Below are positions 26,390 to 35,464 of a stretch of 64,000 nt of DNA, piece after piece. The notes beneath the pieces are model-generated. The model searched no databases. It was given only the letters and a program-made list of their open reading frames with translations, and was not told the origin of the DNA. The number at the start of each line of letters is the position of its first letter. The first letter of the stretch is position 1. The stretch lies in NCBI GenBank assembly GCA_028706255.1, contig JAQWBS010000002.1:62001-126000 (forward strand). Reading direction: 5' to 3'. Made by a program: the position numbers and the translations under genes. Source of the stretch: Alphaproteobacteria bacterium (lineage in GTDB: Bacteria > Pseudomonadota > Alphaproteobacteria > RF32 > CAG-239).

Positions 26390-26396
26390 AAAAATA

Positions 26397-26426
26397 CAAA
26401 AAAGGATGCGTAAAGCATCCTTTTTT
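26397..26426 (+). terminator. Terminator of rnpB
   Basis: AAAGGATGC pairs with GCATCCTTT around a 5-nt loop, followed by TTTTTT. Confidence 0.9.
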
Positions 26427-26567
26427 CAATTGTAATTACCTCAAAAACTTATCCTTTCAAAACATTTATTTGAAGTCCTCTTCGCTTTCGATTAAAATAT
26501 TGATTAAATATATATTTGCGTTTAATATGCTTGTAACTTTTTTTGAGAATAATATGAGAGAATATGA

Positions 26568-27425
26568 ATGACACAGCAAAATACGGTTGAATCATTTGAA
26601 ATTGATAACGGCATTGGGCTTCACAGCGGAAAAATTGCGAAGCTTCGGTTTTTGCCAGCAAAAGAAGACACTGGTGTTGTTTTCAAACGTGTTGACCTTC
26701 CTTCAAGTCCCGAAATTAAAGCCACTTTTGACCATGTTGTGGACACACAAAATTCAACTAACTTAGGGTTTGACGGAAAAATGTATGTTCGCACCATTGA
26801 ACACTTAATGTGTGCGCTTTATATGTTTGGCATTGATAATGTGCTCATTGAAATCAACAACGAAGAAATGCCGATTTTTGACGGTAGTGCTTCCAAATTT
26901 ATTGATGTTTTCAAAAAACAAAAACTCATTCAACAAAATGCACCTCGAAAATTTTTGAAAGTCAAAAAAGAAGTTTCTTTCACAGACGACAAAGGCAATC
27001 AAGTCTCAATTAAGCCTAAAGATGCTGGACTGAAAGTTAATTTTGAAATTAACTTCCCTTCTCCCGTTGTTGGACATCAACTTTTTTCAGCCGAAATTAA
27101 TGAAGAAATTTTTCAAAACGAGCTTATTGATTCTCGAACTTTTTGTGAGAAATTTCAGGTGGACTATCTCAAGTCTATTGGGCTTGCCAAAGGCGGAAGC
27201 TTAGATAACGCCGTTGTTCTTGACGGGGAAACCATCTTAAATCCAAATGGGTTGCGTCATGAAAAAGAATGCGTAAACCATAAGGTTTTAGACCTCATTG
27301 GCGATTTATACACCTCAGGCACACAAGTTGTTGGGGAAATCAGCGCTTCCAAGACTGGACATTTTCACACTAATCAGCTATTACATAAACTGTTTAGAGA
27401 TAAAAATAATTATGAAATCATATAG
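26568..27425 (+). CDS. lpxC: UDP-3-O-acyl-N-acetylglucosamine deacetylase LpxC
   Basis: 285 residues. The N-terminus GIGLHSGK, zinc/catalytic residues E78-H79 in RTIEHLMCALYMFGIDN, EMPIFDGSA, ligand histidine and Asp in NHKVLDLIGDL, and the late catalytic His in KTGHFHTNQ are all present. LpxC carries out the first committed step of lipid A synthesis, so the organism makes lipopolysaccharide or lipid A. It leads directly into bamD (9 bp), both being envelope genes. Confidence 0.96.
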   Translation: MTQQNTVESFEIDNGIGLHSGKIAKLRFLPAKEDTGVVFKRVDLPSSPEIKATFDHVVDTQNSTNLGFDGKMYVRTIEHLMCALYMFGIDNVLIEINNEEMPIFDGSASKFIDVFKKQKLIQQNAPRKFLKVKKEVSFTDDKGNQVSIKPKDAGLKVNFEINFPSPVVGHQLFSAEINEEIFQNELIDSRTFCEKFQVDYLKSIGLAKGGSLDNAVVLDGETILNPNGLRHEKECVNHKVLDLIGDLYTSGTQVVGEISASKTGHFHTNQLLHKLFRDKNNYEII

Positions 27426-27434
27426 GATTTAATC

Positions 27435-28172
27435 ATGTCAAACCTTCGAATTATGCTTTCCGCTCTGGTTCTTTCTCTTTTTGTCAGTGGCTGTGCCAGC
27501 AAAGTTGAAACCCCTAAAGATGCTGAAGGGCTTTATCGAACTGCTTATAAAGAACTTAAAAAAGACAAATTCAAAAAGTCTGCAAAGACTTTTGAACAGC
27601 TTGAACTTGAGCACCCTTACTCTAAATGGGCGGTTAAGTCTAAGTTGATGGGCGCTTATGCACATTATCGTGCCGAAGAATATGACGATGCATTGATGTC
27701 TTTAGACCGTTTCATCAGATTTCACCCAGGAAACAAAGACATTGCTTATGCTTATTACCTGAAAGCAATTTGCTATTATGACCAAATTGACATCATTGGC
27801 AAAAACCAGAAAGATACCAGAGAAGCTTTTGACGCTTTGAATCAAGTTATCTTGCGTTTTCCAGACACAGCTTATGCCAGAGATGCTCGTAGCAAAATTA
27901 ATCTAGCGGAAAATTATCTTGCTGGGCAGAATATGTATATTGGCAGATTTTATTTGAACGAAAAACAATATCTCTCCGCCTTAAATCGTTTTTCAACCGT
28001 TGTAAATGACTATCAAACTACCGCCTATGTTGAAGAAGCGCTTTATCGTCAGATTGAAATTTACACCATTCTTGGCTTGAAAAAAGAATCTCAAAACAAC
28101 TATCGTGTCTTGTCGCACAATTTTCCAAAGTCCGACTGGACCAAAAGAGCAAAAAAGATTATGAAGGGCTAA
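27435..28172 (+). CDS. bamD: Outer-membrane assembly lipoprotein BamD
   Basis: 245 residues with a lipoprotein signal (lipobox VSGC, Cys20) and about five TPR-like units beginning AEGLYRTAYKELKKDKFK, with the typical LEHPYSKWAVKSKLM segment. BamD is the essential lipoprotein of the BAM complex that folds outer-membrane barrels. Its place between lpxC and recN is the usual alphaproteobacterial order. Confidence 0.95.
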   Translation: MSNLRIMLSALVLSLFVSGCASKVETPKDAEGLYRTAYKELKKDKFKKSAKTFEQLELEHPYSKWAVKSKLMGAYAHYRAEEYDDALMSLDRFIRFHPGNKDIAYAYYLKAICYYDQIDIIGKNQKDTREAFDALNQVILRFPDTAYARDARSKINLAENYLAGQNMYIGRFYLNEKQYLSALNRFSTVVNDYQTTAYVEEALYRQIEIYTILGLKKESQNNYRVLSHNFPKSDWTKRAKKIMKG

Positions 28173-28179
28173 CAAACGA

Positions 28180-29844
28180 ATGCTGATTTCACTTTCAGTC
28201 AGAAACCTTGTTTTAATCGACCGTCTTGAACTAGATTTTCAGGCTGGGCTTAGTGTTTTGACAGGTGAAACAGGTGCGGGAAAATCTATTCTATTAGACG
28301 CCCTTGGCTTGGTTCTCGGCAACCGTGCTGAAAGCTCGCTTATTCGTCATGGCGAAGAAAAACTTGGCGTGGCGGCAGATTTTCTCATCAAAGACAAAAG
28401 CCACCCCGTTTTTGAACTCTTAAAAGAATTTGAAATTGAAGCCGAAGATGAAATTTGCATTAAACGTGTTTTAGACACCAATGGCAAAGGCAAAATCTTT
28501 ATCAATGACCAACCTATTACCGCAAAATTGCTTAAAGAAATCGGTAAGCTTTTAGTTGAAGTTCATGGGCAGTTTGATAATCAAGGCTTACTCAATCCTG
28601 CGAATCATCTTGACGTTTTAGATGCTTATGGCAATTACCCAACCTTACTGGAAGAAGTGAAAAACAATTATCACGCTTTGCTTCAGGCTCGTAAAGTTCG
28701 CAAAACAGCTGAAGAAATGCTTGAAAAAGCCAAAACTGACGAAGAGAATCTCAAACATTGGGTTGATGAATTAGAAAAACTCAAGATTACTGAAGATGAA
28801 GAAGAAAGACTTTCCAAACGTCGTTTAGAACTCATGAACGCCGAAAAACTTATGGAAAGTTTGAACTATGCATTTGGGGCTTTAACTCAAGGCAGTGATG
28901 TTCAATCCGCTTTGCGTTCCGCCCAATCTGCCCTTGAAAAGGCGAATCATCTCACAGATGGAAAATATGATGAAATTGTTGAAATGCTTGACCAAGCCCT
29001 CATTCAGACTTCGGAAGCCGTAAACAGCATTGAAACAGCTGCTGAGAACATTTCCATGAACAATAATGAATTGGAAAATATTGAAGAACGCTTGTTCACA
29101 CTCAAAGCCATTGCTCGCAAACATGGCGTTTCGATTGCAGAACTTCCAAAGACGTTGGAAAAATTTCAGACAGAATTAAATTCTATCGTGCTTGGGGTAG
29201 ATAACATCAATAAGCTTCGTCAAGCAGAAGAGCAAGCAAAACTTGACTATGTTAAAGCGGCGAAAAAGCTAAGCGAACAAAGAATGCTTACGGCGAAAAA
29301 GCTTGATGAAAACGTGATGAAAGAACTTCCTCCGCTTAAAATGGAAAAAGCAAAATTTGTGACACAAGTTTCAAAAGTTGATGAAACTGCTTGGAAAGCA
29401 GATGGGGCTGATGATGTTTCTTTCACAGTTGCCACGAATCCAAACTCCCCGCAAGGTCCAATTAATAAGATTGCTTCTGGTGGCGAACTTGCAAGATTTA
29501 TGCTTGCTTTGAAATTAAACTTAGCACAAAGCTCTAGTGTTGAAACGATGATTTTCGACGAAGTTGATGCTGGCATTGGCGGAGCGACTGCTGAGGCTGT
29601 TGGCGAAAGACTTGCCCGCTTGGCAAAAGACGTGCAGGTTTTGGTCGTGACCCATTCACCACAAGTTGCTTCCAAAGGCAACAACCATTTCAAAGTGGAA
29701 AAGTCCACTCAAAACAACATCACCACAACAAAAGTGGCTGAGCTTTCCATCCCACAAAGATTGGAAGAAATTGCGAGAATGCTTAGTGGGGAAAACATCA
29801 CAGATGAAGCACGTGCTGCCGCCAAGGTTTTAATCAATCAATAA
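28180..29844 (+). CDS. recN: DNA repair protein RecN
   Basis: 554 residues, SMC-like. Walker A is in LTGETGAGKSILLDALGL, a long coiled coil occupies the middle (about 160-350), the signature is ASGGELARFMLALKL and Walker B is METMIFDEV-like (VETMIFDEVDAGIGG), with the late VTHSPQVA. RecN tethers DNA ends in double-strand break repair. It follows bamD by 7 bp. Confidence 0.97.
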   Translation: MLISLSVRNLVLIDRLELDFQAGLSVLTGETGAGKSILLDALGLVLGNRAESSLIRHGEEKLGVAADFLIKDKSHPVFELLKEFEIEAEDEICIKRVLDTNGKGKIFINDQPITAKLLKEIGKLLVEVHGQFDNQGLLNPANHLDVLDAYGNYPTLLEEVKNNYHALLQARKVRKTAEEMLEKAKTDEENLKHWVDELEKLKITEDEEERLSKRRLELMNAEKLMESLNYAFGALTQGSDVQSALRSAQSALEKANHLTDGKYDEIVEMLDQALIQTSEAVNSIETAAENISMNNNELENIEERLFTLKAIARKHGVSIAELPKTLEKFQTELNSIVLGVDNINKLRQAEEQAKLDYVKAAKKLSEQRMLTAKKLDENVMKELPPLKMEKAKFVTQVSKVDETAWKADGADDVSFTVATNPNSPQGPINKIASGGELARFMLALKLNLAQSSSVETMIFDEVDAGIGGATAEAVGERLARLAKDVQVLVVTHSPQVASKGNNHFKVEKSTQNNITTTKVAELSIPQRLEEIARMLSGENITDEARAAAKVLINQ

Positions 29845-29974
29845 ACCCAAAAAACCTATTCCGACATCGTTTTGAACTGGAGCTTGCAAGGTAAAAAGTC
29901 ATAAGTTTTACTTGATAAACTAAAAATTTGTTATAGTATCTAAAAAAAATTTAGTGTTTGAGGAAGAGATAAAA

Positions 29975-31606
29975 ATGAAAAAAGAATTAGTAGAAAGACT
30001 AATTGGCAAAGATGTTAAAGACATTAGCTTCTGGGCGAAGAAATTTCCAAAACGTCCAGATGGCATGATTGTGACCCGTTTTGCCCCAAGCCCAACCGGC
30101 TTTTTGCATATTGGTGCAATTTCAACTTGTCAAATTAATGAAAAATTGGCACATCAATCTGGTGGCAAAATCTTGCTTCGCATTGAAGACACAGACACCA
30201 AAAGAGAAGTTGAAGGCACAACAAGCCTTATCATTGAAGCATTTAAAAAGTTTAATATGTTTTTTGATGAAGGTCCAATTTCAGACACAGAAGAAACTGG
30301 CGAATATGGTCCATATTTCCAAAGCCAAAGAAAAGACATCTACTTAAGTGGTGTGAAATATCTCCTTGAGCAAGACTGGGCATACCCTTGCTTCTCAACA
30401 GAAGAAGAATTAGACGCCATCAGAAAAGAACAAACGGTTCTCAAATTTAGAACTGGTTACTATGGAAAATGGGCAAAATATCGCAACTTCCCTGAAGAAA
30501 TGGTTGAAAAATATCTTGATGAAGGTCGTCCATATATCATTCGTTTCAAAAGCAATGGCGACTGGAATAATAAACGTTATTTCGACGATGGAATCCGTGG
30601 CAAAGTTTCAATGCCTGAAAATGATATTGATATTGTTATCTTGAAATCTGACGGATTGCCAACTTACCACTTCGCACATGTGATTGATGACCATTTCATG
30701 GGAACAACTCATGTCATTCGTAGCGATGAATGGCTTGCTTCCTTGCCTTTACACGTTCAAATGTTTGAAACAATTGGTTTTGAAGCACCAAAATATGTTC
30801 ACCTTTCACCAATTCAAAAACTTGATGATGGCAACAGAAGAAAACTCAGCAAGCGAAAAGACCCTGAAGCTAATGTTGAATTTTATCTTCAAGAAGGCTA
30901 CCCAGTTGAAGCAGTTAAAGAATATTTGATGAACATTGCCAATTCTGACTTTGAAGAATTTAGAAAAGCGAATCCAATTAATGCCGTTGAAAAATTTGAA
31001 CTTAAAATTGATAAACTCAACAACAGTGGTGCTTTACTAGATTTTTTGAAGCTTGATAGTGTGGCAAAAGAATATATTTCTACCCTTTCCTCTTCAGAAC
31101 TTTATGACAAGCTTTTGAACTGGGCAAAAGAATATGACACTGCTTTTGCAGAAGTGATGAAAAATGAAGAAGCATATCTCAAATCTATTCTTGCAATTGA
31201 GCGTGACGGCGTTGAGAAAGTTCGTAAAGACTTTTATATTTATTCTAAGATTAAAGATGAAGTTAGCTATTTCTTTAAGGATAAGTTCTCATTTGATGTT
31301 AAAGACTTCCCTGTTTCCCTTGAAAATGCGCGTGAACTTGTTGAGGCATATAAAAACCTTTATGTTCATGAAGATGTTAAAGAAAACTGGTTTCCTAAAG
31401 TTAAAGACTTGGCTGAAAAACTTGGCTATGCAAAAAACCCGAAGGAATTGGCTAAAACCCCAGAAGCTTATAAAGGAACGGTTGCTGACGTTGCTTGCGT
31501 GATTAGAATTTTGATTACGGGACGTGCACAATCTCCTGATTTATATACAGTGATGCAAATTTTAGGCAAAGAAGAAACGCTTAAAAGATTAAATGCAAAA
31601 ATCTAA
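29975..31606 (+). CDS. gltX: Glutamyl-tRNA synthetase, long form
   Basis: The ATG at 29975 has a GAGGAAGAG ribosome site; an upstream GTG does not. The 543-residue enzyme has class I motifs VTRFAPSPTGFLHIGA (HIGH-like, about residue 45) and RRKLSKRKD (KMSKS-like). Bacterial GluRS usually has about 470 residues and starts directly at the RFAPSPTG strand. The 33-residue N-terminal extension, the LAHQSGGKILLRIEDTDTKR segment, the EGYPVEAVKEYLMNIANS insert and the long C-terminus are those of the GluRS type I know from Clostridia and Bacteroides-like gut bacteria. Function is secure; the type suggests horizontal replacement. Monocistronic between recN and mutT. Confidence 0.93.
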   Translation: MKKELVERLIGKDVKDISFWAKKFPKRPDGMIVTRFAPSPTGFLHIGAISTCQINEKLAHQSGGKILLRIEDTDTKREVEGTTSLIIEAFKKFNMFFDEGPISDTEETGEYGPYFQSQRKDIYLSGVKYLLEQDWAYPCFSTEEELDAIRKEQTVLKFRTGYYGKWAKYRNFPEEMVEKYLDEGRPYIIRFKSNGDWNNKRYFDDGIRGKVSMPENDIDIVILKSDGLPTYHFAHVIDDHFMGTTHVIRSDEWLASLPLHVQMFETIGFEAPKYVHLSPIQKLDDGNRRKLSKRKDPEANVEFYLQEGYPVEAVKEYLMNIANSDFEEFRKANPINAVEKFELKIDKLNNSGALLDFLKLDSVAKEYISTLSSSELYDKLLNWAKEYDTAFAEVMKNEEAYLKSILAIERDGVEKVRKDFYIYSKIKDEVSYFFKDKFSFDVKDFPVSLENARELVEAYKNLYVHEDVKENWFPKVKDLAEKLGYAKNPKELAKTPEAYKGTVADVACVIRILITGRAQSPDLYTVMQILGKEETLKRLNAKI

Positions 31607-31626
31607 AATCATATTATGTTTTCTCC

Positions 31627-31660
31627 CAAACCGCTCACAATGATGGGCGGTTTGAACTTT
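31627..31660 (+). terminator. Terminator of gltX
   Basis: CAAACCGC pairs with GCGGTTTG, followed by a T-rich run. Confidence 0.8.
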
Positions 31661-31734
31661 TTAGTGTTGTTTTTTTATTTTTTAAACTTTATAAAGAAAT
31701 ATCAAATTGAAACAAACAGAAGAGCCATAATAAA

Positions 31735-32151
31735 ATGAAAAACATTGAGGTTGCAGCAGGAATCATATGCAATCATGGAAAAATCTTAATTGCTCAACGA
31801 CGCAAAAAGTCTAATTTTGAACTTTTATGGGAATTTCCTGGTGGGAAAAGAGAAAGAGGCGAATCTTTGCAAGAATGTCTTGCCAGAGAAATTATGGAAG
31901 AACTTGGGCTTCAAATTGAAGTGGGTAAATTTTTTCAAGATGTCATCTGCACCTATGAAAATGTTACGATTAAACTTTCAATGTTTTTTGCAAAACCCTT
32001 GGCTGAAATGCCTTTGTTGCTTAATGCGCACGAACAAGCCAAATGGGTCAGCCTTGATGAACTGACAACTTATGACCTTGTGCCCGCAGACAAGACTATT
32101 CTTGATGAACTTCTAATGCACTTCCAAAGTAATACTCAATATCTCGCTTAA
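31735..32151 (+). CDS. mutT: MutT-type Nudix hydrolase
   Basis: A 138-residue protein. N-terminal VAAGIICNHGKILIAQRR and the Nudix box (FPGGKRERGESLQECL then AREIMEELG) match MutT, which removes 8-oxo-dGTP; the later EQAKWVSLDELTTYDLVPAD is the family's substrate loop and end. The gene converges on the PH-domain gene and their coding regions overlap tail to tail by 56 bp. Confidence 0.9.
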   Translation: MKNIEVAAGIICNHGKILIAQRRKKSNFELLWEFPGGKRERGESLQECLAREIMEELGLQIEVGKFFQDVICTYENVTIKLSMFFAKPLAEMPLLLNAHEQAKWVSLDELTTYDLVPADKTILDELLMHFQSNTQYLA

Positions 32152-32587
32152 CCTCAACTGGATCTCGAACATTTTTTAAATTCACTTTACTGGTTCCCGT
32201 TCCTGAAAAAATAATATTTCCATAGCCCAAAATTCGCCCCATAATGCTTTGCGCAATTTCAACAGACTCAACCTTCTGCAACAAAAGTTCTTCAGACTTA
32301 ACCCAAATAACGCCTGTGCGACGAATCACACGCTTATTTGTTAACGCCATTTCAATCACAGCAACCATAAAATATTTGTAAAGTGTTACTAAGAACAAAA
32401 GTCCAAACATAAGGAAGAAAAGATTTTGGTATGGCAATCTGAAAACAATCATCAAGGCCAAAGGCACAATTGAAACCAGACCCCAGAAGCAAGTTTCTAA
32501 CCAAACAATACCATGTTGTTGGATAAAAAACAAAACGTCTTCATCGTAAGAGAGTGTTCTTTTGATGTAATTTCCATTGTAATACAT
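32096..32587 (-). CDS. Membrane protein with bacterial PH (YdbS/YdbT-type) domain
   Basis: 163 residues with a GGGGAAA ribosome site. Two membrane helices lie at about residues 26-46 and 50-70, followed by a beta-rich bPH domain (VIEMALTNKRVIRRTGVIWV, LLQKVESVEIAQSIMGRIL, YGNIIFSGTG). This is the usual layout of bPH_2 proteins, whose cellular role is poorly known. The 3' end is antisense to the end of mutT. Confidence 0.83.
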   Translation of the reverse strand: MYYNGNYIKRTLSYDEDVLFFIQQHGIVWLETCFWGLVSIVPLALMIVFRLPYQNLFFLMFGLLFLVTLYKYFMVAVIEMALTNKRVIRRTGVIWVKSEELLLQKVESVEIAQSIMGRILGYGNIIFSGTGTSKVNLKNVRDPVEVKRDIEYYFGSALEVHQE

Positions 32588-32699
32588 GATATTTCCCCAT
32601 GAACAAAATTTTCTTTGTCATATTTTTTATTTTGTTGTATAAAAGTATGCACTAGAGATACTACACTAAAAAAATCAAATAATCAAAAGGATATGTAAA

Positions 32700-33203
32700 A
32701 TGATTAAGAATTTCATCGTAGAATTTCGTAAGTTTGCCATGAGAGGCAATGTGATTGATATGGCTGTTGGTATTATTATTGGTGCGGCTTTCGGCAAAAT
32801 TGTCGACTCCCTCGTCAAAGACATTATCATGCCACCACTTGGACTTCTGCTCGGAAAAATTGATTTTGCTAATATGTTTTTCGTCTTGAGTAATCCTAAC
32901 CCTGACATGCACTATCCTTCTCTCTCTGCCGCTCAACAAGCAGGTGCTATTACGTTGAACTTAGGTATCTTTATCAATGCAGTTATCAGTTTTGTGATTG
33001 TTGCTTTCGCCGTTTTTCTTCTGATTAAAGCAATTAACACACTTCAAGAAAAAGTTGCTGGCGAGCAAGAACAAGCGGTTGAAAAGACAACAAAAGCTTG
33101 CCCATATTGCTATTCAGAAATTAATAAGCAAGCAACCCGTTGCCCAAATTGCACTTCTGATTTAGAAGTTTCTCTTAAAAAAACTAAAGCTAAAAAGGAC
33201 TAA
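32700..33203 (+). CDS. mscL: Large-conductance mechanosensitive channel MscL with C-terminal zinc ribbon
   Basis: The first 120 residues are canonical Msc[21 protein letters not shown] (TM1), [12 protein letters not shown], and TM2 [21 protein letters not shown]. Ordinary MscL ends in a charged helix of about 15-20 residues after this. Here the tail carries C134-x2-C137 and C148-x2-C151 ([19 protein letters not shown]), a four-cysteine zinc-ribbon-like module on the cytoplasmic side, before a Lys-rich end. MscL opens under hypo-osmotic stress. The next gene starts 3 bp after its stop. Confidence 0.94.
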   Translation: MIKNFIVEFRKFAMRGNVIDMAVGIIIGAAFGKIVDSLVKDIIMPPLGLLLGKIDFANMFFVLSNPNPDMHYPSLSAAQQAGAITLNLGIFINAVISFVIVAFAVFLLIKAINTLQEKVAGEQEQAVEKTTKACPYCYSEINKQATRCPNCTSDLEVSLKKTKAKKD

Positions 33204-33205
33204 AG

Positions 33206-34147
33206 ATGAGCGCTCATGATGTCAGTTTTGTGATGACGGTTTATAATAAGGAATATTATCTGCCACACGTTCTCAAAGCTCTTCTAAACCAACAAGGACT
33301 CAAAAACCCTGAATTTATTTTTGTTGATGATGTGTCAACAGATAATTCTGTTCAACTCATTCGTGAGGCAACCAAAGACTTGCCGCATGTGATGATTGTG
33401 GTGAACGAAAAAAACATGGGAATTAGTCCAACTGAGAACAAAGCGATTATGTTGGCAAAAGGTGAATTTGTCAGAATGCTTGACAGTGATGATATTCTGC
33501 CGATTGATTCAACTTCAAAAATGCTTTCTTTGGCAAAGAAACATTCGGCAGATATGGTCTATGGTGAGTTTAGAAAAACAGGCAAAAAGCCTCAAGACAT
33601 CTGTGATGAAAAAATGAGCGAAAATTTGCAATATGCATACCACCCAGATGCACTTAACACTGTTTTAAATGGTCGTTTTGTGCGTATGGGGCAACTCATT
33701 AAAAGAGATGTTCTCCAAAAATCTGGCGGAGCGGATGAAAGAATTTTCATTCAAGATGAAAGCATTCCCGTTCGCTCCGCAACTTTGGCTCAAGGGGTGA
33801 TTAAAATTTCCGAACCTGTGGTGCTTGTTCCTGAAGAAATCGGTAATTTTTCAGGCAATAAATCTCAACTTAATCACGACCGTTTTTTGGTTTATTACTA
33901 TATGCTGACAGATAAACATAAGCTTCCGCAAAAAGCACTAAGAAGAATGTATGTGAAAGCTGTTTCCGCTTATTGGAAAGAATTTAGAGCAAGCTCTAAG
34001 CTTCCATATTTGAGTTGTGTTTTTACACATTATCTTTTCGTGAAACTGTTTAAGCCTCTACCATCTCGCAAAAAGCTTCATAAAATGAAACTCTTTTTCG
34101 ATAAGCTTGAAAATATTAGAAGAACTCCAAAACACCAAAAGGGCTAA
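33206..34147 (+). CDS. Family 2 glycosyltransferase
   Basis: 313 residues, GT-A fold: SFVMTVYNKEYYLPHVLKAL, FIFVDDVSTDNSV and the metal-binding DSDD at residues 93-96 (FVRMLDSDDILPI). No membrane segments. Cytoplasmic transfer of a sugar from a nucleotide-sugar donor to a surface glycan is the general role. It is 3 bp behind mscL and 10 bp ahead of another glycosyltransferase, so the three form an operon. Sugar and acceptor unknown. Confidence 0.88.
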   Translation: MSAHDVSFVMTVYNKEYYLPHVLKALLNQQGLKNPEFIFVDDVSTDNSVQLIREATKDLPHVMIVVNEKNMGISPTENKAIMLAKGEFVRMLDSDDILPIDSTSKMLSLAKKHSADMVYGEFRKTGKKPQDICDEKMSENLQYAYHPDALNTVLNGRFVRMGQLIKRDVLQKSGGADERIFIQDESIPVRSATLAQGVIKISEPVVLVPEEIGNFSGNKSQLNHDRFLVYYYMLTDKHKLPQKALRRMYVKAVSAYWKEFRASSKLPYLSCVFTHYLFVKLFKPLPSRKKLHKMKLFFDKLENIRRTPKHQKG

Positions 34148-34156
34148 CTTAAACAA

Positions 34157-35197
34157 ATGAAACTTCTTTTTATTAAACACTTTTCTTCCTTACTCATTAA
34201 TAAAAATTGGAAGAGATGGTTTATGCAACATTTTCTGACACAACAAGAACTTTTGAGTCTTTCAGACCTGAACTATATTAACCGCTCAGAAATTAGCAAA
34301 AAGTTTGTTAAATTAAAAAACGGGCTTCATTCAAACATTAAAGGTTCGGAACGTTCTCACAAACTTATTGTGTCGCTGACTTCTTTTCCTCAAAGGATTA
34401 ATGAAGTTGCCTACACGGTTTATTCCATTCTTTCACAAACCACAAAACCAGATAAGGTTATCTTATGGCTAGGAAAAAATAAATTTCCTGAGAAAGAACA
34501 AAATTTACCTAAGCCTTTGCAAGAGATGATTTCAAAGGGCTTGGAAGTTCGTTTTGTTGATGACTTAAAAGCCTACACAAAAATCATATACGCCCTGCAA
34601 GAGTTTCCAGAAGACATTGTTGTCACTGCTGATGACGACATTTTTTATCCTGAAGATTGGTTAGAAAATTTATATGAAGCACATCTCCAAGCTCCTCAAA
34701 CTATTTTTACTAACCGTGCGAAGGTGATTAAAATTATCAAAGATAAAACGATGAGCCACCGCAAATGGTATAGTTTTTCGGGTATTGCAAATGGGATGGC
34801 AATTAAAATTGAGACCTCTCGTAAATGGAAAAGATTTAACCACCCTCTGCATGACAAAGTTTCTTCAAATAGAATCTTCTTCAATGGTAAAGGTGGCGTT
34901 TTATATCCCCCTCACTGTTTTTACAAAGACGTCATTAAACAAGAAGTTTTTGCAACCCTTGTGCCTTTTGAAGACAATATTTGGCTATGGGGGATGGCTG
35001 TTTTGAAAGAAACCGAAATTAAAGTTCTAAAAAACAATATCAAGCACCTCACCTATGTCAATCCTGAACGTGAACTGAAACTTTCGCAAGAAAAATGTTT
35101 ATCTTATGGCAATTTTAGCTATAAGGCGAATGATATGCAAATTAATTCTTTGCTAAGGAAATATCCTGATATTATCACAAAGTTAGCACAAAAATAA
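34157..35197 (+). CDS. Glycosyltransferase-like protein (GT-A type)
   Basis: 346 residues. The core segments LIVSLTSFPQRINEVAYTVY, SQTTKPDKVILWLGKNKFP, GLEVRFVDDLKAYTKIIYAL and ADDDIFYPEDWLENLY (Asp triad near residue 157) belong to a recognisable family of surface-polysaccharide glycosyltransferases. It directly follows the GT2 gene. Function in lipopolysaccharide or capsule decoration is inferred; no donor can be assigned. Confidence 0.82.
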   Translation: MKLLFIKHFSSLLINKNWKRWFMQHFLTQQELLSLSDLNYINRSEISKKFVKLKNGLHSNIKGSERSHKLIVSLTSFPQRINEVAYTVYSILSQTTKPDKVILWLGKNKFPEKEQNLPKPLQEMISKGLEVRFVDDLKAYTKIIYALQEFPEDIVVTADDDIFYPEDWLENLYEAHLQAPQTIFTNRAKVIKIIKDKTMSHRKWYSFSGIANGMAIKIETSRKWKRFNHPLHDKVSSNRIFFNGKGGVLYPPHCFYKDVIKQEVFATLVPFEDNIWLWGMAVLKETEIKVLKNNIKHLTYVNPERELKLSQEKCLSYGNFSYKANDMQINSLLRKYPDIITKLAQK

Positions 35198-35279
35198 TTC
35201 CCTATTGAATTTTTTACACAGATAAGCTATATTAGCAATGTGGAATTTTCCACTAAATTAATAAACAAATGTGTGTAAT

Positions 35280-35462
35280 ATGAAAAAAGGTAAACCCAAA
35301 AATAAGAAAAACAAGCCCCGAAGTATGCGCTTTTTTTCTGGTCTTATAAATGCAGATTCACGTTTTTATAATTCTTTTTTTTCAAATCTTCCAACTTATC
35401 AAAAGGCGCTGATCAATGAATTGCGCAATATAAAGGAAATTTTATCTTTGAAAGGAGTGTAA
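35280..35462 (+). CDS. Small basic protein of unknown function
   Basis: About 60 residues, beginning with a Lys/Asn/Pro-rich stretch (KKGKPKNKKNKPR) and then an amphipathic helical half. A GTG three codons earlier is an alternative start; neither has a clear ribosome site. It has no cysteines and no signal peptide. The gene's last codons contain the AAAGGAG ribosome site of the following acetyltransferase, so the two are likely coupled, which is the main support for its being real. Confidence 0.5.
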   Translation: MKKGKPKNKKNKPRSMRFFSGLINADSRFYNSFFSNLPTYQKALINELRNIKEILSLKGV

Positions 35463-35464
35463 CA

